Assembly (NCBI GenBank): GCA_016721905.1
Contig: JADKHH010000023.1
Location: forward strand, 62,001 to 126,000
From: Candidatus Opimibacter skivensis
GTDB taxonomy: Bacteria > Bacteroidota > Bacteroidia > Chitinophagales > Saprospiraceae
Length of the DNA: 64,000 bases
Direction: 5' to 3'
Position numbers and translations under genes: made by a program. A model generated the notes under the pieces. That model worked only from the letters and a program-made list of their open reading frames with translations. It was not told the origin of the DNA and searched no databases. Below are positions 54,872 to 64,000 of this stretch, in pieces; the stretch's first letter is position 1, and each line of letters opens with the position of its first letter.

Positions 54872-55160
54872 TTTAGCTATACTGCAATGTGTAGGTAAAG
54901 ATGAATTATATTTTTGAACAATGAGTGTCCATATCGAAGGTGCTTTAACTACTGGCTGGGCATTCCAATAGCATAGTTAGCCGGCAACATTCCGATGCCT
55001 TCAGTAGGAGTACCGTTCCTTGGCGGAGATAGACCATTCCCTAGAATGGGTGCTGTGCCGCACTGGGTAAGCATATATTCGTTCAATACATCAAGGTGGA
55101 TTTTTCTGTCTTATACCACCCACAGAATCCATTTTTGATCCGGACAAACGAAACTGAACT
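54872..55160. other. Intergenic region between divergent genes
   Basis: A 289-bp spacer holding the promoters of the sensor kinase and the beta-roll protein. No repeat array was seen. A minus-strand frame of about 42 codons (start 55074) has proline- and glycine-rich coding-like content but no supporting evidence; it was not called as a gene. Confidence 0.4.
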
Positions 55161-58100
55161 ATGAAAATATCATCTGCATTTGCCGCCTGGCGCAATCACT
55201 TTCTGCTAGTCTTTTGCCTGATTTGGACTGGCGTTGCAAACGGACAGTCCATTGGGATAGGGACGGATACACCGGACAGCAGTGCGGTGCTGGACATCAA
55301 TAGTACACAGCAAGGCTTGTTGGTGCCTCGAATGGGGAGCTATGATCGCAATTTTATTGTTGCTCCGGCGACCGGCCTCCTTGTGTTTGATACAGACACT
55401 AAGTCCTTTTGGTATTACAAGGGTACCGACGAAGGGTGGTTTGAGATGGAGCTGGCGCCTTCGATCGGTTTTGCACCTGAGGGAGTGGAGTCGTATATCT
55501 CGGATGAAGATGAGAATACAACGGTAGATGTGGAAACAACTACTAATGAAGATGTCATTCGATTTAATGTTTTTGGTACAGAGGTAATGAATATCTCTAA
55601 GAATGAAAATGAGCAGCCATTGATAAGTTTTCCAAATGCTTTTGGTACCATAGCTATTGGGAGCTTTGCAGGAGAGAATAATCAACCTACAAGTTATACC
55701 GAAGGCGGCGGCGGGTTAAATACATTTGTTGGAGTACAAGCAGGTGAAGAAAATACTACAGGTACCTGGAATACTGCTATAGGAGCTCAAACTTTATTGA
55801 ATAATCTTGACGGAATTCGTAACGTAGCTATAGGGTATGGTGCATTACAATCCAATATTGATGGTGATCATAATGTAGCAATTGGAAATGCTGCATTGTT
55901 GCTGAATACGGATGGATCGGGTCTTACAGCAATTGGTGATTCAGCGCTTTATCATAATGGTTTTGGGGCAACGGGGGATGAAGGACTGTATAATGTAGCG
56001 GTAGGGGCGTTTAGTCTTTTGGAAAACACGACAGGGACTGGGAATACAGCTGTAGGAAGGGCTTCTTTGAAGAATAGTATTTCTGGAAATCACAACGCTG
56101 CATTTGGTTGGACTGCTTTGTTTCACAATGAAAATGGGTCTAAAAATACAGCCATAGGAACTGGTGCATTATATGAAAATATAGAAGGCAATTTCAACAC
56201 CGCTTTAGGATTTGGAGCACTTAAAGATAATATAGATGGGTCTAAAAATACAGCCGTGGGGCATAGTTCGTTGTTTAGTAATACTATGGGATTTGGTAAT
56301 ATTGCCATTGGAGATTCATCTATGTTTTCTAATGAAACAGGCACGAGCAATATTGCTATTGGACACAATGCATTGAATGATAATGTTGATCAAAGTAACT
56401 TGATTGCTATAGGGGATTCTGCATTATTTATGAACCAGGCGGGAAATCAAAATGTGGCAGTAGGTTCAAAATCAATGTTTTCAAATGCTGATGGTTATGA
56501 CAATACTGCACTAGGTTTTAATACCCTGGAAATGAATGTGAATGGATATAGTAATGTTGCGGTAGGTAGTAAAGTATTGAATAATAATTCATCTGGTTAT
56601 AATAATGTAGCACTTGGGGCCTATACCTTGTTTGGAAATACAGAAGGCAATTCAAATATTGCAATCGGGTCTAATGCACTCTTTTCTAATGAAGTAGGTT
56701 CAGGGAATGTGGCTGTTGGCAAAGCCTCATTACAGGAGAATCAAGGTGGAAGTAATAATGTGGCAATTGGTGATGAATCAATGTATCATAATGTAGAAGG
56801 TGCACATAATACAGCAATAGGTGTGCAATCACTTTTTAATAACATAGGTAATTCAAATGTAGGGATAGGTTACAATTCGCTATATGCGAATACAACTGGC
56901 TATGGAAATGTTGGTATTGGTAATTTTGCACTCTCAGGAAATCTTGTGGGCCTAAATAATACTGCTGTTGGATATTATGCGCTTCCGTTCGCCACGGGCA
57001 GTTCTAATACTGCCCTAGGTGCTAATGCAATGTTTGAAACAACAGTAGGGTCTAACAATACTGGAATTGGCAAAACGGTCTTATATCATAACGTAGGCGG
57101 TTTTGAGAATACAGCAATTGGTTTTGAATCAATGTATCATAATGTGGAAGGTGCACATAATACAGCAATTGGAGTGCAATCACTTTATAATAACATAGGT
57201 AATTCAAATGTAGGGATAGGTTACAATGCGCTATATGCGAATACAACTGGCTATGGAAATGTTGGTATTGGCAATTTTGCACTCTCTGCTAATCTGGTGG
57301 GCCTTGAAAATACTGCTGTTGGATATTATGCGCTTCCATTTGCAACGGGCAGTTCTAATACTGCCCTGGGTGGTAATGCATTGTTTGAAACAACAACCGG
57401 GGATAAGAACACTGCTGTCGGCCGAAACGCTTTGTATGGAAATTTAGTGGGAACTGAAAATACCGCGATCGGGTATAATGCTTCCCAGAATAATGCAGAG
57501 GGAGACTACAACACCGCCATTGGCTCATTCAGCCTTAATTCAAATGTTTCGGGAGGCTGGAATGTAGCTATTGGGTACCAAAGTTTAAAACAGAATAACG
57601 GTTATTTTAATGTCAGTGTTGGGGCTGAGTCAATGAAGGAAAATCTGGATGGGTTCTCAAATACTGCGATTGGAGTTGAAGCGCTTAAGTCTAATACCAC
57701 GGGTTACGAAAATGTAGGCGTCGGTGATGAATCCTTATGGCAGAATGTCAGCGGCTATCGAAATGCCAGCGTGGGCATAGTGGCCATGCAGCAGAACACT
57801 ATAGGACATAATAATGCCGCGTTTGGTGGAGGAGCACTTAGTGAGAATACCACAGGCAATTATAATGCGGCCCTTGGAGATGCTAGCTTACTACTAAATA
57901 CCTCTGGCTCTTTCAATACGGCGATTGGACCGTTGGCGATGACGCTCAACACAGGAGGTATATTCAATGCTGCCTTTGGAGCATGGGCTTTGACCGCAAA
58001 TACGAACGGGAATTTTAACACCGCTATAGGTCCCTATGCAGATGTTGCCTCTGGAAGTTTATCTAATGCTACCGCTTTAGGAAATGGGGCTATAGTTAAT

Positions 58101-58769
58101 AATTCTAATAAAATCAGATTTGGTAATACCTCAGTTACAGTTGTAGAAGGCAATGCATCTTATACTGTGTCAGATGGTCGCTTCAAGACAAATGTGAAGC
58201 AAAATGTACCGGGTCTTGATTTTATCACCCGCCTCCAGCCAGTGACGTATCATTTTGATTATCCATCTTTTTCAAATTTTATCGGAGAAAGGAACGTCGA
58301 CAGGGTTAGCCTTGAAGTAAGAAAGGGCAAAGTAGAAGCCGGTTTTGTAGCTCAGCAGGTGGAGGAAGTGTGTTTATCCCTGGGTATGGACTATAGTAAT
58401 CTCGTGCACGCACCGGAAAATGAACAGGATAATTATTCGCTTTCCTATACGGCCTTGGTAGTGCCTTTAGTCCAGGCTGTTCAAGAACAACAAGTCATGA
58501 TCGAGAATAAGGATGAAGAGATCCGTACGCTGCAACAACAACTCATCGTATTTCAGGATCGATTGGCACAAATTGAATCCTTATTGGGTATTAAGGTCGA
58601 CACGTCAACACAAATTGTGACTCCTTCAAGTCAAACTGAACAGATGTCAGTTGGAAGAAAAAACGAGATCAAGACATATCCTTTGCCGCCATTCAGACCA
58701 GTGACAGAAATGCCTGCAATGCCTGAGTATACAACGCAAAAGGCAAAGACGGATTCAGCTAATCAATAA
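55161..58769 (+). CDS. Exported 17-residue-repeat beta-roll protein with C-terminal S74 chaperone domain
   Basis: A 1202-aa secreted protein with signal peptide ending VANGQ. Residues 30-185 form an N-terminal region (IGIGTDTPDSSAVLDINSTQ, a motif common at the start of phage-tail-like Bacteroidota proteins). Residues about 187-985 consist of roughly 45 tandem 17-residue units of the form NTA(I/V)GxxALxxNxxGxx, the pattern of a left-handed parallel beta-roll like the YadA head. The C-terminal part (from S1004) is a peptidase S74 intramolecular chaperone: SDGRFKTNV, LQPVTYHFDY, AGFVAQQVEEV, YTALVVPLVQAVQEQQ and a coiled coil, which trimerises and may cleave itself before the S of SDG. No T9SS domain is visible. 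DNA of 56775-57050 is duplicated at 57126-57401. Adhesion or a surface fibre is the likely role. Confidence 0.85.
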   Translation: MKISSAFAAWRNHFLLVFCLIWTGVANGQSIGIGTDTPDSSAVLDINSTQQGLLVPRMGSYDRNFIVAPATGLLVFDTDTKSFWYYKGTDEGWFEMELAPSIGFAPEGVESYISDEDENTTVDVETTTNEDVIRFNVFGTEVMNISKNENEQPLISFPNAFGTIAIGSFAGENNQPTSYTEGGGGLNTFVGVQAGEENTTGTWNTAIGAQTLLNNLDGIRNVAIGYGALQSNIDGDHNVAIGNAALLLNTDGSGLTAIGDSALYHNGFGATGDEGLYNVAVGAFSLLENTTGTGNTAVGRASLKNSISGNHNAAFGWTALFHNENGSKNTAIGTGALYENIEGNFNTALGFGALKDNIDGSKNTAVGHSSLFSNTMGFGNIAIGDSSMFSNETGTSNIAIGHNALNDNVDQSNLIAIGDSALFMNQAGNQNVAVGSKSMFSNADGYDNTALGFNTLEMNVNGYSNVAVGSKVLNNNSSGYNNVALGAYTLFGNTEGNSNIAIGSNALFSNEVGSGNVAVGKASLQENQGGSNNVAIGDESMYHNVEGAHNTAIGVQSLFNNIGNSNVGIGYNSLYANTTGYGNVGIGNFALSGNLVGLNNTAVGYYALPFATGSSNTALGANAMFETTVGSNNTGIGKTVLYHNVGGFENTAIGFESMYHNVEGAHNTAIGVQSLYNNIGNSNVGIGYNALYANTTGYGNVGIGNFALSANLVGLENTAVGYYALPFATGSSNTALGGNALFETTTGDKNTAVGRNALYGNLVGTENTAIGYNASQNNAEGDYNTAIGSFSLNSNVSGGWNVAIGYQSLKQNNGYFNVSVGAESMKENLDGFSNTAIGVEALKSNTTGYENVGVGDESLWQNVSGYRNASVGIVAMQQNTIGHNNAAFGGGALSENTTGNYNAALGDASLLLNTSGSFNTAIGPLAMTLNTGGIFNAAFGAWALTANTNGNFNTAIGPYADVASGSLSNATALGNGAIVNNSNKIRFGNTSVTVVEGNASYTVSDGRFKTNVKQNVPGLDFITRLQPVTYHFDYPSFSNFIGERNVDRVSLEVRKGKVEAGFVAQQVEEVCLSLGMDYSNLVHAPENEQDNYSLSYTALVVPLVQAVQEQQVMIENKDEEIRTLQQQLIVFQDRLAQIESLLGIKVDTSTQIVTPSSQTEQMSVGRKNEIKTYPLPPFRPVTEMPAMPEYTTQKAKTDSANQ
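56775..57401 (+). repeat. Internal 351-bp segmental duplication in the beta-roll gene
   Basis: Positions 56775-57050 and 57126-57401 are nearly identical in DNA (offset 351 bp = 117 codons), for example both read MYHNVEGAHNTAIGVQSL and LYANTTGYGNVGIGNFAL. The offset is a multiple of three, so the frame is preserved. Recent tandem duplication of about seven 17-residue units. Confidence 0.85.
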
Positions 58770-58792
58770 TGTGGGTAATGTCATCGTACCTC

Positions 58793-61700
58793 ATGCCCAT
58801 GCAAATCTTTCATCGTTTACTTAGTTGTGGATTACCTGTCTGCGTCATCCTGATGTGCACTACGGTAAGCGCTCAGCTCAATTATTATACATTTTCCCAA
58901 TCGACATCAACCTATGAGGAGATTACAGGTGGTACAGACTTAGGTACTGCCGGCAATGATAATCTGGCCTTTATGGATCCGGAAATACCGCAAGGTGGGC
59001 AGAGCACCCAGGGCCCTGGATTTGATATTGGTTTCTCTTTTACATACAGAGGTATAATCTACGATCGGTTTGGTGTTTCCAATAATGGATGGATTTGCCT
59101 CGGTAGAAGCCAGGATCAGGAGGCGTTAGGATTTTCAGTATATATGGCTTCATTGGCAGGGCAGCCTATAAGCACACCGGGTGTGTTTGATACGCTCCGG
59201 TCTTGTATTGCAGCTTTCGGAGGTTACATTTTCGGAAATGGAACAACATCTGACCTCGGATTTGAATTGGTGGGCTCTGCCCCAAATCGATCACTGGTGA
59301 TACAATGGAAGAATTACAAGATTGGACCAAGCTTTTATTCTGGAGCAACATCGATTAATACACAGATCAGAATAAATGAGTCAGATCAATCCATCGATAT
59401 CAGATATGGTGTATGTTCTTTTGCTAATTTCCAACTGAGCGTTTCGATCCAGGTTGGATTGGGTGGATTGACAGTGAACGAATTTTCCAATCGAACCACT
59501 CCATCCAATTGGAGTGCTACCACAGCTGGCACTGCACCTAATAGTTCTTGTCCTGCATATGTAGTTTATCCACCACCAGCCTCCGGCATGAATTTTCATT
59601 GGGATCCACCAACTTGCGTTCCACCTCCACATTTGAACAACGATTCCTTTGGATATGATTCACTTAGCTTTAGTTGGCAAGAGCCTTATACAGCCCCCAT
59701 GGAAGGGTATGAATATGCATTGACCACATCTCCATTACCACCGATGAACGGAAGCACTACATTTGGATTGGGTGTTTCTTTCCAGAATTTAAGTGAAGGG
59801 ACACCATACTATTTTCATATCCGGACGCTATGTGATATGGAAGATCATTCTGCATGGACAACTATACCTGCACGAACACTTTGCCTGCCTACTGTACCTC
59901 CTTACCTCGAAAACTTTGACGCTGTGACGGCACCAGAGATGCCTGGCTGTGTACGTGTTGATAATGAAGATGCATATTCACCGACCTGGTCGACCATTAC
60001 AACGCCCTATACGGTCATCAGTCCACCGAATGCTGCCAGAATGCTAGATCCCTATGCACAGACCGATGATTGGCTTTTTCTTCCGGCACTGATCCTGAGT
60101 AGTGATACCACCTATATCAACAAGATGGATATGAGCTCGTATCCGGCAGATAACATGGACATTTATATAGGTGATTTTCCAGCCCCTGACCATATGACAC
60201 CTATTGGTACCCTTGGAATAGGCTCCCCTAATATTCCTAATTACATACTGATTACCCCTGATTCCACAGGCACCTATTTTATAGGCTATAAAAGTCAACT
60301 GAGTGCAGTACAATTTTTAGATAATATTGAAGTTCGGGCTTACACCTGTTTTTCACCCGATAGTATTCAGGTTGTAACCAATCAGCCGGGTTTGGTTACA
60401 CTTAAATGGAATGCACCTGTATCAGGTGCTTTGTCTTACGAATATATGGTAGCTCAATATTTCAGTTATCCATACCAGGGTACAGTATTTACCTCTGACA
60501 CGATGATTTCATTGACTGGTCTGAACCCATCACAAACCTATTTTTTAGTCATAAGGTCTTCATGCGGAGGGAGTAACTATTCGCCCTGGACACAGTTTGG
60601 ATTTGTCACCGTTTCAGCAAATGATGAGTGTCCCTTGGCTGTTGAATTATTTCCATCCGCTATGGAGTATTGTGATCAGTCTATTGAAGGATCAACTATA
60701 GGTGCAAGTGCCTCAGGACAAGCAGTGGGTAGTTGTGGTGGTCAGCCTGATGATGATGTATGGTTTAAGTTCATTGCTACCGCTAGAAGTCACAACATCA
60801 GACTTTCACCATCTTGTTCTCAGAACAATAGACCTGCCAGACAGCCTTCTGAATTTACTTCCAATGATTGTGAGGCCTATACGATGGAATTGTATAGCGA
60901 TAGTTGCGATGGAGCTTTTTTAGACTGCATCAATTTGCCTGCAGGGACATTCGGAACTGATTTTGTAGAGACTGACCTTAGTATTGGGACTACGTATTTC
61001 CTTCGGGTTTTCGGAACTGAAGAGTTTGAAGGCGGAAGTAACTTTAATATTTGTATAACCTCCTTTCCTCCACCTGTCAATGATAGTTGTGCCGGTGCTG
61101 AAATCATAATCTCCAATGAGACATTCTGCAATTCACTAGCATATGGCAACCTGGCAGGTGCGACTCCTTCTTTTTCCCCTTCTAGCTTATGTCAGGGCGC
61201 ACCTTACTATGATCTTTGGTATAAGTTTGCAGTCATAGATACGATACAGATTGTTGAGGTCTCTTTCGGAAATGAAGCTGATGGGGTAGTGGAAGTTTTC
61301 AGTGGTACTTCTTGTGGCACTTTGACATCAGTAACGTGCAGTGATATCACAACGATTGGTCCTGAAGTGCTGGTGCTTGATAGTCTTACCATCGGGGATA
61401 GCCTGTGGATTAGGGTATTTGATGCAACAGGTGCAGGGGTTAATTCCAATTTTGAAATCTGCGTGCGCACACCCAATGCCAATGAATTTTGCAGCGGAGC
61501 AGAGGAAGTGCTCACAGTATCTGGCCCCTTGATGGTGGACAGGTTGGACGCCAATACATTGTCAGCTTTTGGATCAGGTGGATGCACTCCTTTTTATGCA
61601 GATGATGATCTATGGTACAGCTTTGTCGCTGATCATGACACGCATCTTATCGCAGTAGCCCCCAGAGATTATCCTGCTATCGTGGAGCCTGTAGTTGAAT

Positions 61701-64000
61701 TTTTTGGCACAGACTGTGATTCATCCGGCTTGATTTGTAATGGTGAAGGTGAATTGTTACTAGACAGCCTTGTGATAGGGGAAGAATACTATTTTAGGGT
61801 GTATAGTGCCGATAGCCTTGATGGGAAAGGAGGATTTGCCCTTTCGATTGTAGCTCCCCCAAACAATATTTTCTGCTACAGTCCGGATACCCTGCTTGTC
61901 AATGATTCAAGCGAATGTGTTTTGGTCAATGAATGCACAAATGTAGGATCAGGATTGGATAATTCGGTTTGGTTTACGTTTGTGGCTCAGCAGTCCACCC
62001 AAATAATACACCTGGACGATCAAGGTACGTTCTTTGGCTACATGACTCTTTTTTATAGTTGTGATTCATTGTTTTCTTTGGCATATAGCTCCAATGAATA
62101 TCTGGTCGCTCATGATTTAGTGCCCGGCCACAACTACTCCCTCAGGGTGACTGGAGGATTCTCCTTATCAAACCTCTACTTTCTCCAGAGTTCATTTTCT
62201 ATTTGCATTTTAGCACCTGCTCCCAATGACGAATGTTCAGGGGCCATTACTATCCTGCCAACGGGGCAATGTGATAGCCTGATATTCGGCTCTACCTTAT
62301 ATGCTACTCCATCCATACTCAGCGGGCCATGTCATCCACAATTCAATGATGTTTGGTATTCATTTGTTGCAACAGCAACCTTTCACAAAATTCAGGTATA
62401 TGCCGATGATGGATTTTATTTGCCTCGTGGAGAATTATTTGCTGATTCCTGTGGAGGGCAATCTCTGGCTTGTTTTCAGTATAGCTATGACTCCCATTAT
62501 GCGACCTCTAATTTCACTGATTTAACTATTGGACATACCTATTATATAAGGTTGATGATTAGTGGGGGAGCCACCAATAGAGGAACCTTTGCGTTTTGCC
62601 TTTGGTCGCCACCCATCAACGACGAGTGTTCTTATCCGGTAGAGATGATCACACCACTAACCTCAAAATGTACTAACCCGGTTCAGGGAACAACGATCAA
62701 TTCAACCAATCCATCTGGTGATCAAAACAATGTTTGGTATAGTTTTACCTCGATCAACTCATCGATCGCTATTAAAGTGACACCACAAACCAACGGATTT
62801 GATCCAGGCATTCGTTTTTGGCATCGTTCCGCTAATGGAGGTGCTGATGATCAGTATTGTGTACTTACAGGCTTTCAGTATCAACCTATCAATAGTGATG
62901 ACACGCATGCTGATGGCCAGCCGGAAGTTCTTGTGATAGCCAGTATTACGCCCTTCAAGGAATATCTGATAGAAGTATACGATAGCGATAGCTCGCAACA
63001 GTCTGGCGATTTTGAATTTTGCTTGTTTAACCCGGGTAATGGATTTCAAATATACTCTGCAGAGTATGAGACATATGACATGGCCGACGCTGTATCCGCC
63101 GGCGGATGGCACCAGGCGGTGTGTAAGGTAATCTTGAATGTTTCTGGTAGTGTCAATATGCCTCATCTCACCAATGCTACAGTCAATACCCTGGGGTCAA
63201 CTGATCCGAATGACATCCAGTCGCTATCTTTTTATTATCCACCCATTACGAGTGTCCTATCAGGTTCAGCAGGTTTCGATCCCTTTGGTGGACCTACACC
63301 TTTGATTGGTGGATATCCACCTCCAATACAACTGGGTCAATCTTCCAGTAATCCTATTGGAGAGATTACGTTTGCTGGTGATATCCCATTGATCGGTATT
63401 ACGCAACTCTCCAATACGCCTATGAAGCGAAATTATAAGGAGTACCTCTATCTGGTTTATGATATTAGTTGTGAGGCTGATACAGGCCATGTAATGAAGG
63501 GTCATTGTACTTCATTGATCTTTGATGGCAACAAGGAATTTATTCCATATGAGAAGTTCAATCCGGGACTTCCTGTCATTTCGCAAAGGAGTTATGAAAC
63601 AAAGCAGGATGGTGCATGGGAAAATGGCAATACATGGGTATGCGGGGAGCCTCCTCCAAATGGATTTGATAATGATCAAACCAATATAAATCATCATGTT
63701 TTTCTTTCGGATACAGTCGTGAGCGGTGACCTGGAAATTCATTATTTAAAATCGCTTAGCCTGGATACCGGTAGCATGCTTACGCTGGGTAGAAGTTCTC
63801 TAGGGTCGCAGACTGGGTATTCCAATAAAGTATTGGATTGCGAAAATGGGTCTTTATTTTTGCAGGATGCTGTATTGAATGTTAATGGCCGGGCACACAT
63901 TGGAAATAATGATTTCAGCAGTATTGGTACATTTAGTGCTAACAATAGTGTGCTTAATCTAGATGGTAATGATGGCAGACTTGCTGGATCAACAACATTT
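58793..64000 (+). CDS. Giant multidomain exported protein, truncated by the window edge
   Basis: Start ATG 58793 (or 58799) opens a signal peptide (MQIFHRLLSCGLPVCVILMC). The frame is open through 64000. In order: a PA14/NIDO-like domain (DIGFSFTYRGIIYDRFGVSNNGW), a Fn3 domain (YEYALTTSPLPP ... YYFHIRTLCD), a choice-of-anchor-J-type domain (about 59910-60350: DDWLFLPALIL ... FLDNIEV), a second Fn3, then six tandem ~130-residue units that begin with N(D/E)xC (60620, 61079, about 61480, 61870, 62225, 62618) and contain (D/N)(D/N)VWYxFVA. After 63000 comes a different region, which goes on past the window. The end, and thus any T9SS sorting domain, is not visible. Surface adhesin or structural protein is likely. 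It follows the beta-roll gene by 23 bp. Confidence 0.85.
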   Translation, partial: MPMQIFHRLLSCGLPVCVILMCTTVSAQLNYYTFSQSTSTYEEITGGTDLGTAGNDNLAFMDPEIPQGGQSTQGPGFDIGFSFTYRGIIYDRFGVSNNGWICLGRSQDQEALGFSVYMASLAGQPISTPGVFDTLRSCIAAFGGYIFGNGTTSDLGFELVGSAPNRSLVIQWKNYKIGPSFYSGATSINTQIRINESDQSIDIRYGVCSFANFQLSVSIQVGLGGLTVNEFSNRTTPSNWSATTAGTAPNSSCPAYVVYPPPASGMNFHWDPPTCVPPPHLNNDSFGYDSLSFSWQEPYTAPMEGYEYALTTSPLPPMNGSTTFGLGVSFQNLSEGTPYYFHIRTLCDMEDHSAWTTIPARTLCLPTVPPYLENFDAVTAPEMPGCVRVDNEDAYSPTWSTITTPYTVISPPNAARMLDPYAQTDDWLFLPALILSSDTTYINKMDMSSYPADNMDIYIGDFPAPDHMTPIGTLGIGSPNIPNYILITPDSTGTYFIGYKSQLSAVQFLDNIEVRAYTCFSPDSIQVVTNQPGLVTLKWNAPVSGALSYEYMVAQYFSYPYQGTVFTSDTMISLTGLNPSQTYFLVIRSSCGGSNYSPWTQFGFVTVSANDECPLAVELFPSAMEYCDQSIEGSTIGASASGQAVGSCGGQPDDDVWFKFIATARSHNIRLSPSCSQNNRPARQPSEFTSNDCEAYTMELYSDSCDGAFLDCINLPAGTFGTDFVETDLSIGTTYFLRVFGTEEFEGGSNFNICITSFPPPVNDSCAGAEIIISNETFCNSLAYGNLAGATPSFSPSSLCQGAPYYDLWYKFAVIDTIQIVEVSFGNEADGVVEVFSGTSCGTLTSVTCSDITTIGPEVLVLDSLTIGDSLWIRVFDATGAGVNSNFEICVRTPNANEFCSGAEEVLTVSGPLMVDRLDANTLSAFGSGGCTPFYADDDLWYSFVADHDTHLIAVAPRDYPAIVEPVVEFFGTDCDSSGLICNGEGELLLDSLVIGEEYYFRVYSADSLDGKGGFALSIVAPPNNIFCYSPDTLLVNDSSECVLVNECTNVGSGLDNSVWFTFVAQQSTQIIHLDDQGTFFGYMTLFYSCDSLFSLAYSSNEYLVAHDLVPGHNYSLRVTGGFSLSNLYFLQSSFSICILAPAPNDECSGAITILPTGQCDSLIFGSTLYATPSILSGPCHPQFNDVWYSFVATATFHKIQVYADDGFYLPRGELFADSCGGQSLACFQYSYDSHYATSNFTDLTIGHTYYIRLMISGGATNRGTFAFCLWSPPINDECSYPVEMITPLTSKCTNPVQGTTINSTNPSGDQNNVWYSFTSINSSIAIKVTPQTNGFDPGIRFWHRSANGGADDQYCVLTGFQYQPINSDDTHADGQPEVLVIASITPFKEYLIEVYDSDSSQQSGDFEFCLFNPGNGFQIYSAEYETYDMADAVSAGGWHQAVCKVILNVSGSVNMPHLTNATVNTLGSTDPNDIQSLSFYYPPITSVLSGSAGFDPFGGPTPLIGGYPPPIQLGQSSSNPIGEITFAGDIPLIGITQLSNTPMKRNYKEYLYLVYDISCEADTGHVMKGHCTSLIFDGNKEFIPYEKFNPGLPVISQRSYETKQDGAWENGNTWVCGEPPPNGFDNDQTNINHHVFLSDTVVSGDLEIHYLKSLSLDTGSMLTLGRSSLGSQTGYSNKVLDCENGSLFLQDAVLNVNGRAHIGNNDFSSIGTFSANNSVLNLDGNDGRLAGSTTF

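Noticed and set aside
54949..55074. Possible 42-codon minus-strand gene in the 54872-55160 spacer
   Set aside because: It lacks a recognisable motif or ribosome binding site and could be chance; noted in the spacer entry only.

Overview
The window looks like a chromosomal segment of a free-living member of the Bacteroidota, most likely a Saprospiraceae-like bacterium; the family placement is inference. Supporting signs: several very large secreted multidomain proteins, one ending in a type IX secretion (T9SS) sorting domain; TonB-dependent receptors; a type B L31; a LytTR/Reg_prop two-component pair and a NarL-type regulator beside a TPR histidine kinase; GH20 and GH109 glycosidases; and promoter boxes of the Bacteroidota form (TTG-N19-TACCTTTG upstream of the L31 gene). 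No rRNA, tRNA, CRISPR array, prophage or insertion sequence was seen.

Layout. 1-6355 (-): 5'-complete but 3'-truncated gene for a giant beta-helix surface protein, with its first ~570 bp broken by four frameshifts. 6717-9791: a REC-HTH-REC regulator facing a TPR histidine kinase. 10093-11387: a SET methyltransferase with a lysine-rich tail and a YdeI/OmdA-like protein. 11623-14073 and 19210-23490: two blocks that together encode a trans-4-hydroxy-L-proline pathway (epimerase, FAD oxidase, DHDPS-like deaminase, 2,5-dioxovalerate dehydrogenase) plus a TonB receptor; between them lie a MetA-like outer-membrane protein, a DUF3179 protein and a second TonB receptor. 23654-25882: FKBP lipoprotein, DUF4197, EamA transporter. 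26315-29939 (-): fabG, an M43 lipoprotein protease and a polytopic membrane protein in one overlapping operon. 30114-34383: SIS isomerase, YraN, L31, a GlmU-like protein and a spermidine-synthase-like protein. 34803-38465: a 1220-aa T9SS-exported propeller protein. 38919-42859: adk, obg, GH20. 42974-48535: lipoproteins, a small barrel protein, an ECF sigma factor and its membrane-anchored partner. 48665-54871 (-): ferredoxin, GH109-like enzyme, LytTR regulator and hybrid-type sensor. 55161-64000: a 17-residue-repeat beta-roll protein with an S74 chaperone end and a second giant adhesin that runs off the right edge.

The most unusual feature is in the intergenic DNA. At about ten places the spacers are filled with low-complexity arrays in which a short word (6-15 nt) recurs with drift: GTGAAGAGTGAA, GTGAGTTGTGAG, GAGAGTGAGAG, GCAAGGGGCAAGGAGC, AACTGCTCACTGCT, AGCTATCAGCTGTCAGC, GTTGATTTGTTGATA and others. 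At least seven of these words recur at two or more loci, sometimes in opposite orientation, with exact matches up to 19 bp. Several arrays begin at or inside a stop codon, so two unrelated proteins end in VKSEE and VKSEK; others stop just before a promoter -7 box. Two regions (25883-26314 and 38466-38830) also hold palindromic REP-like units and a 126-bp tandem duplication. This is the strongest candidate for something undescribed.

Limits: all family names come from reading motifs by eye; no database search, folding calculation or gene-caller was run. Start codons were chosen from signal peptides, overlaps and family lengths.
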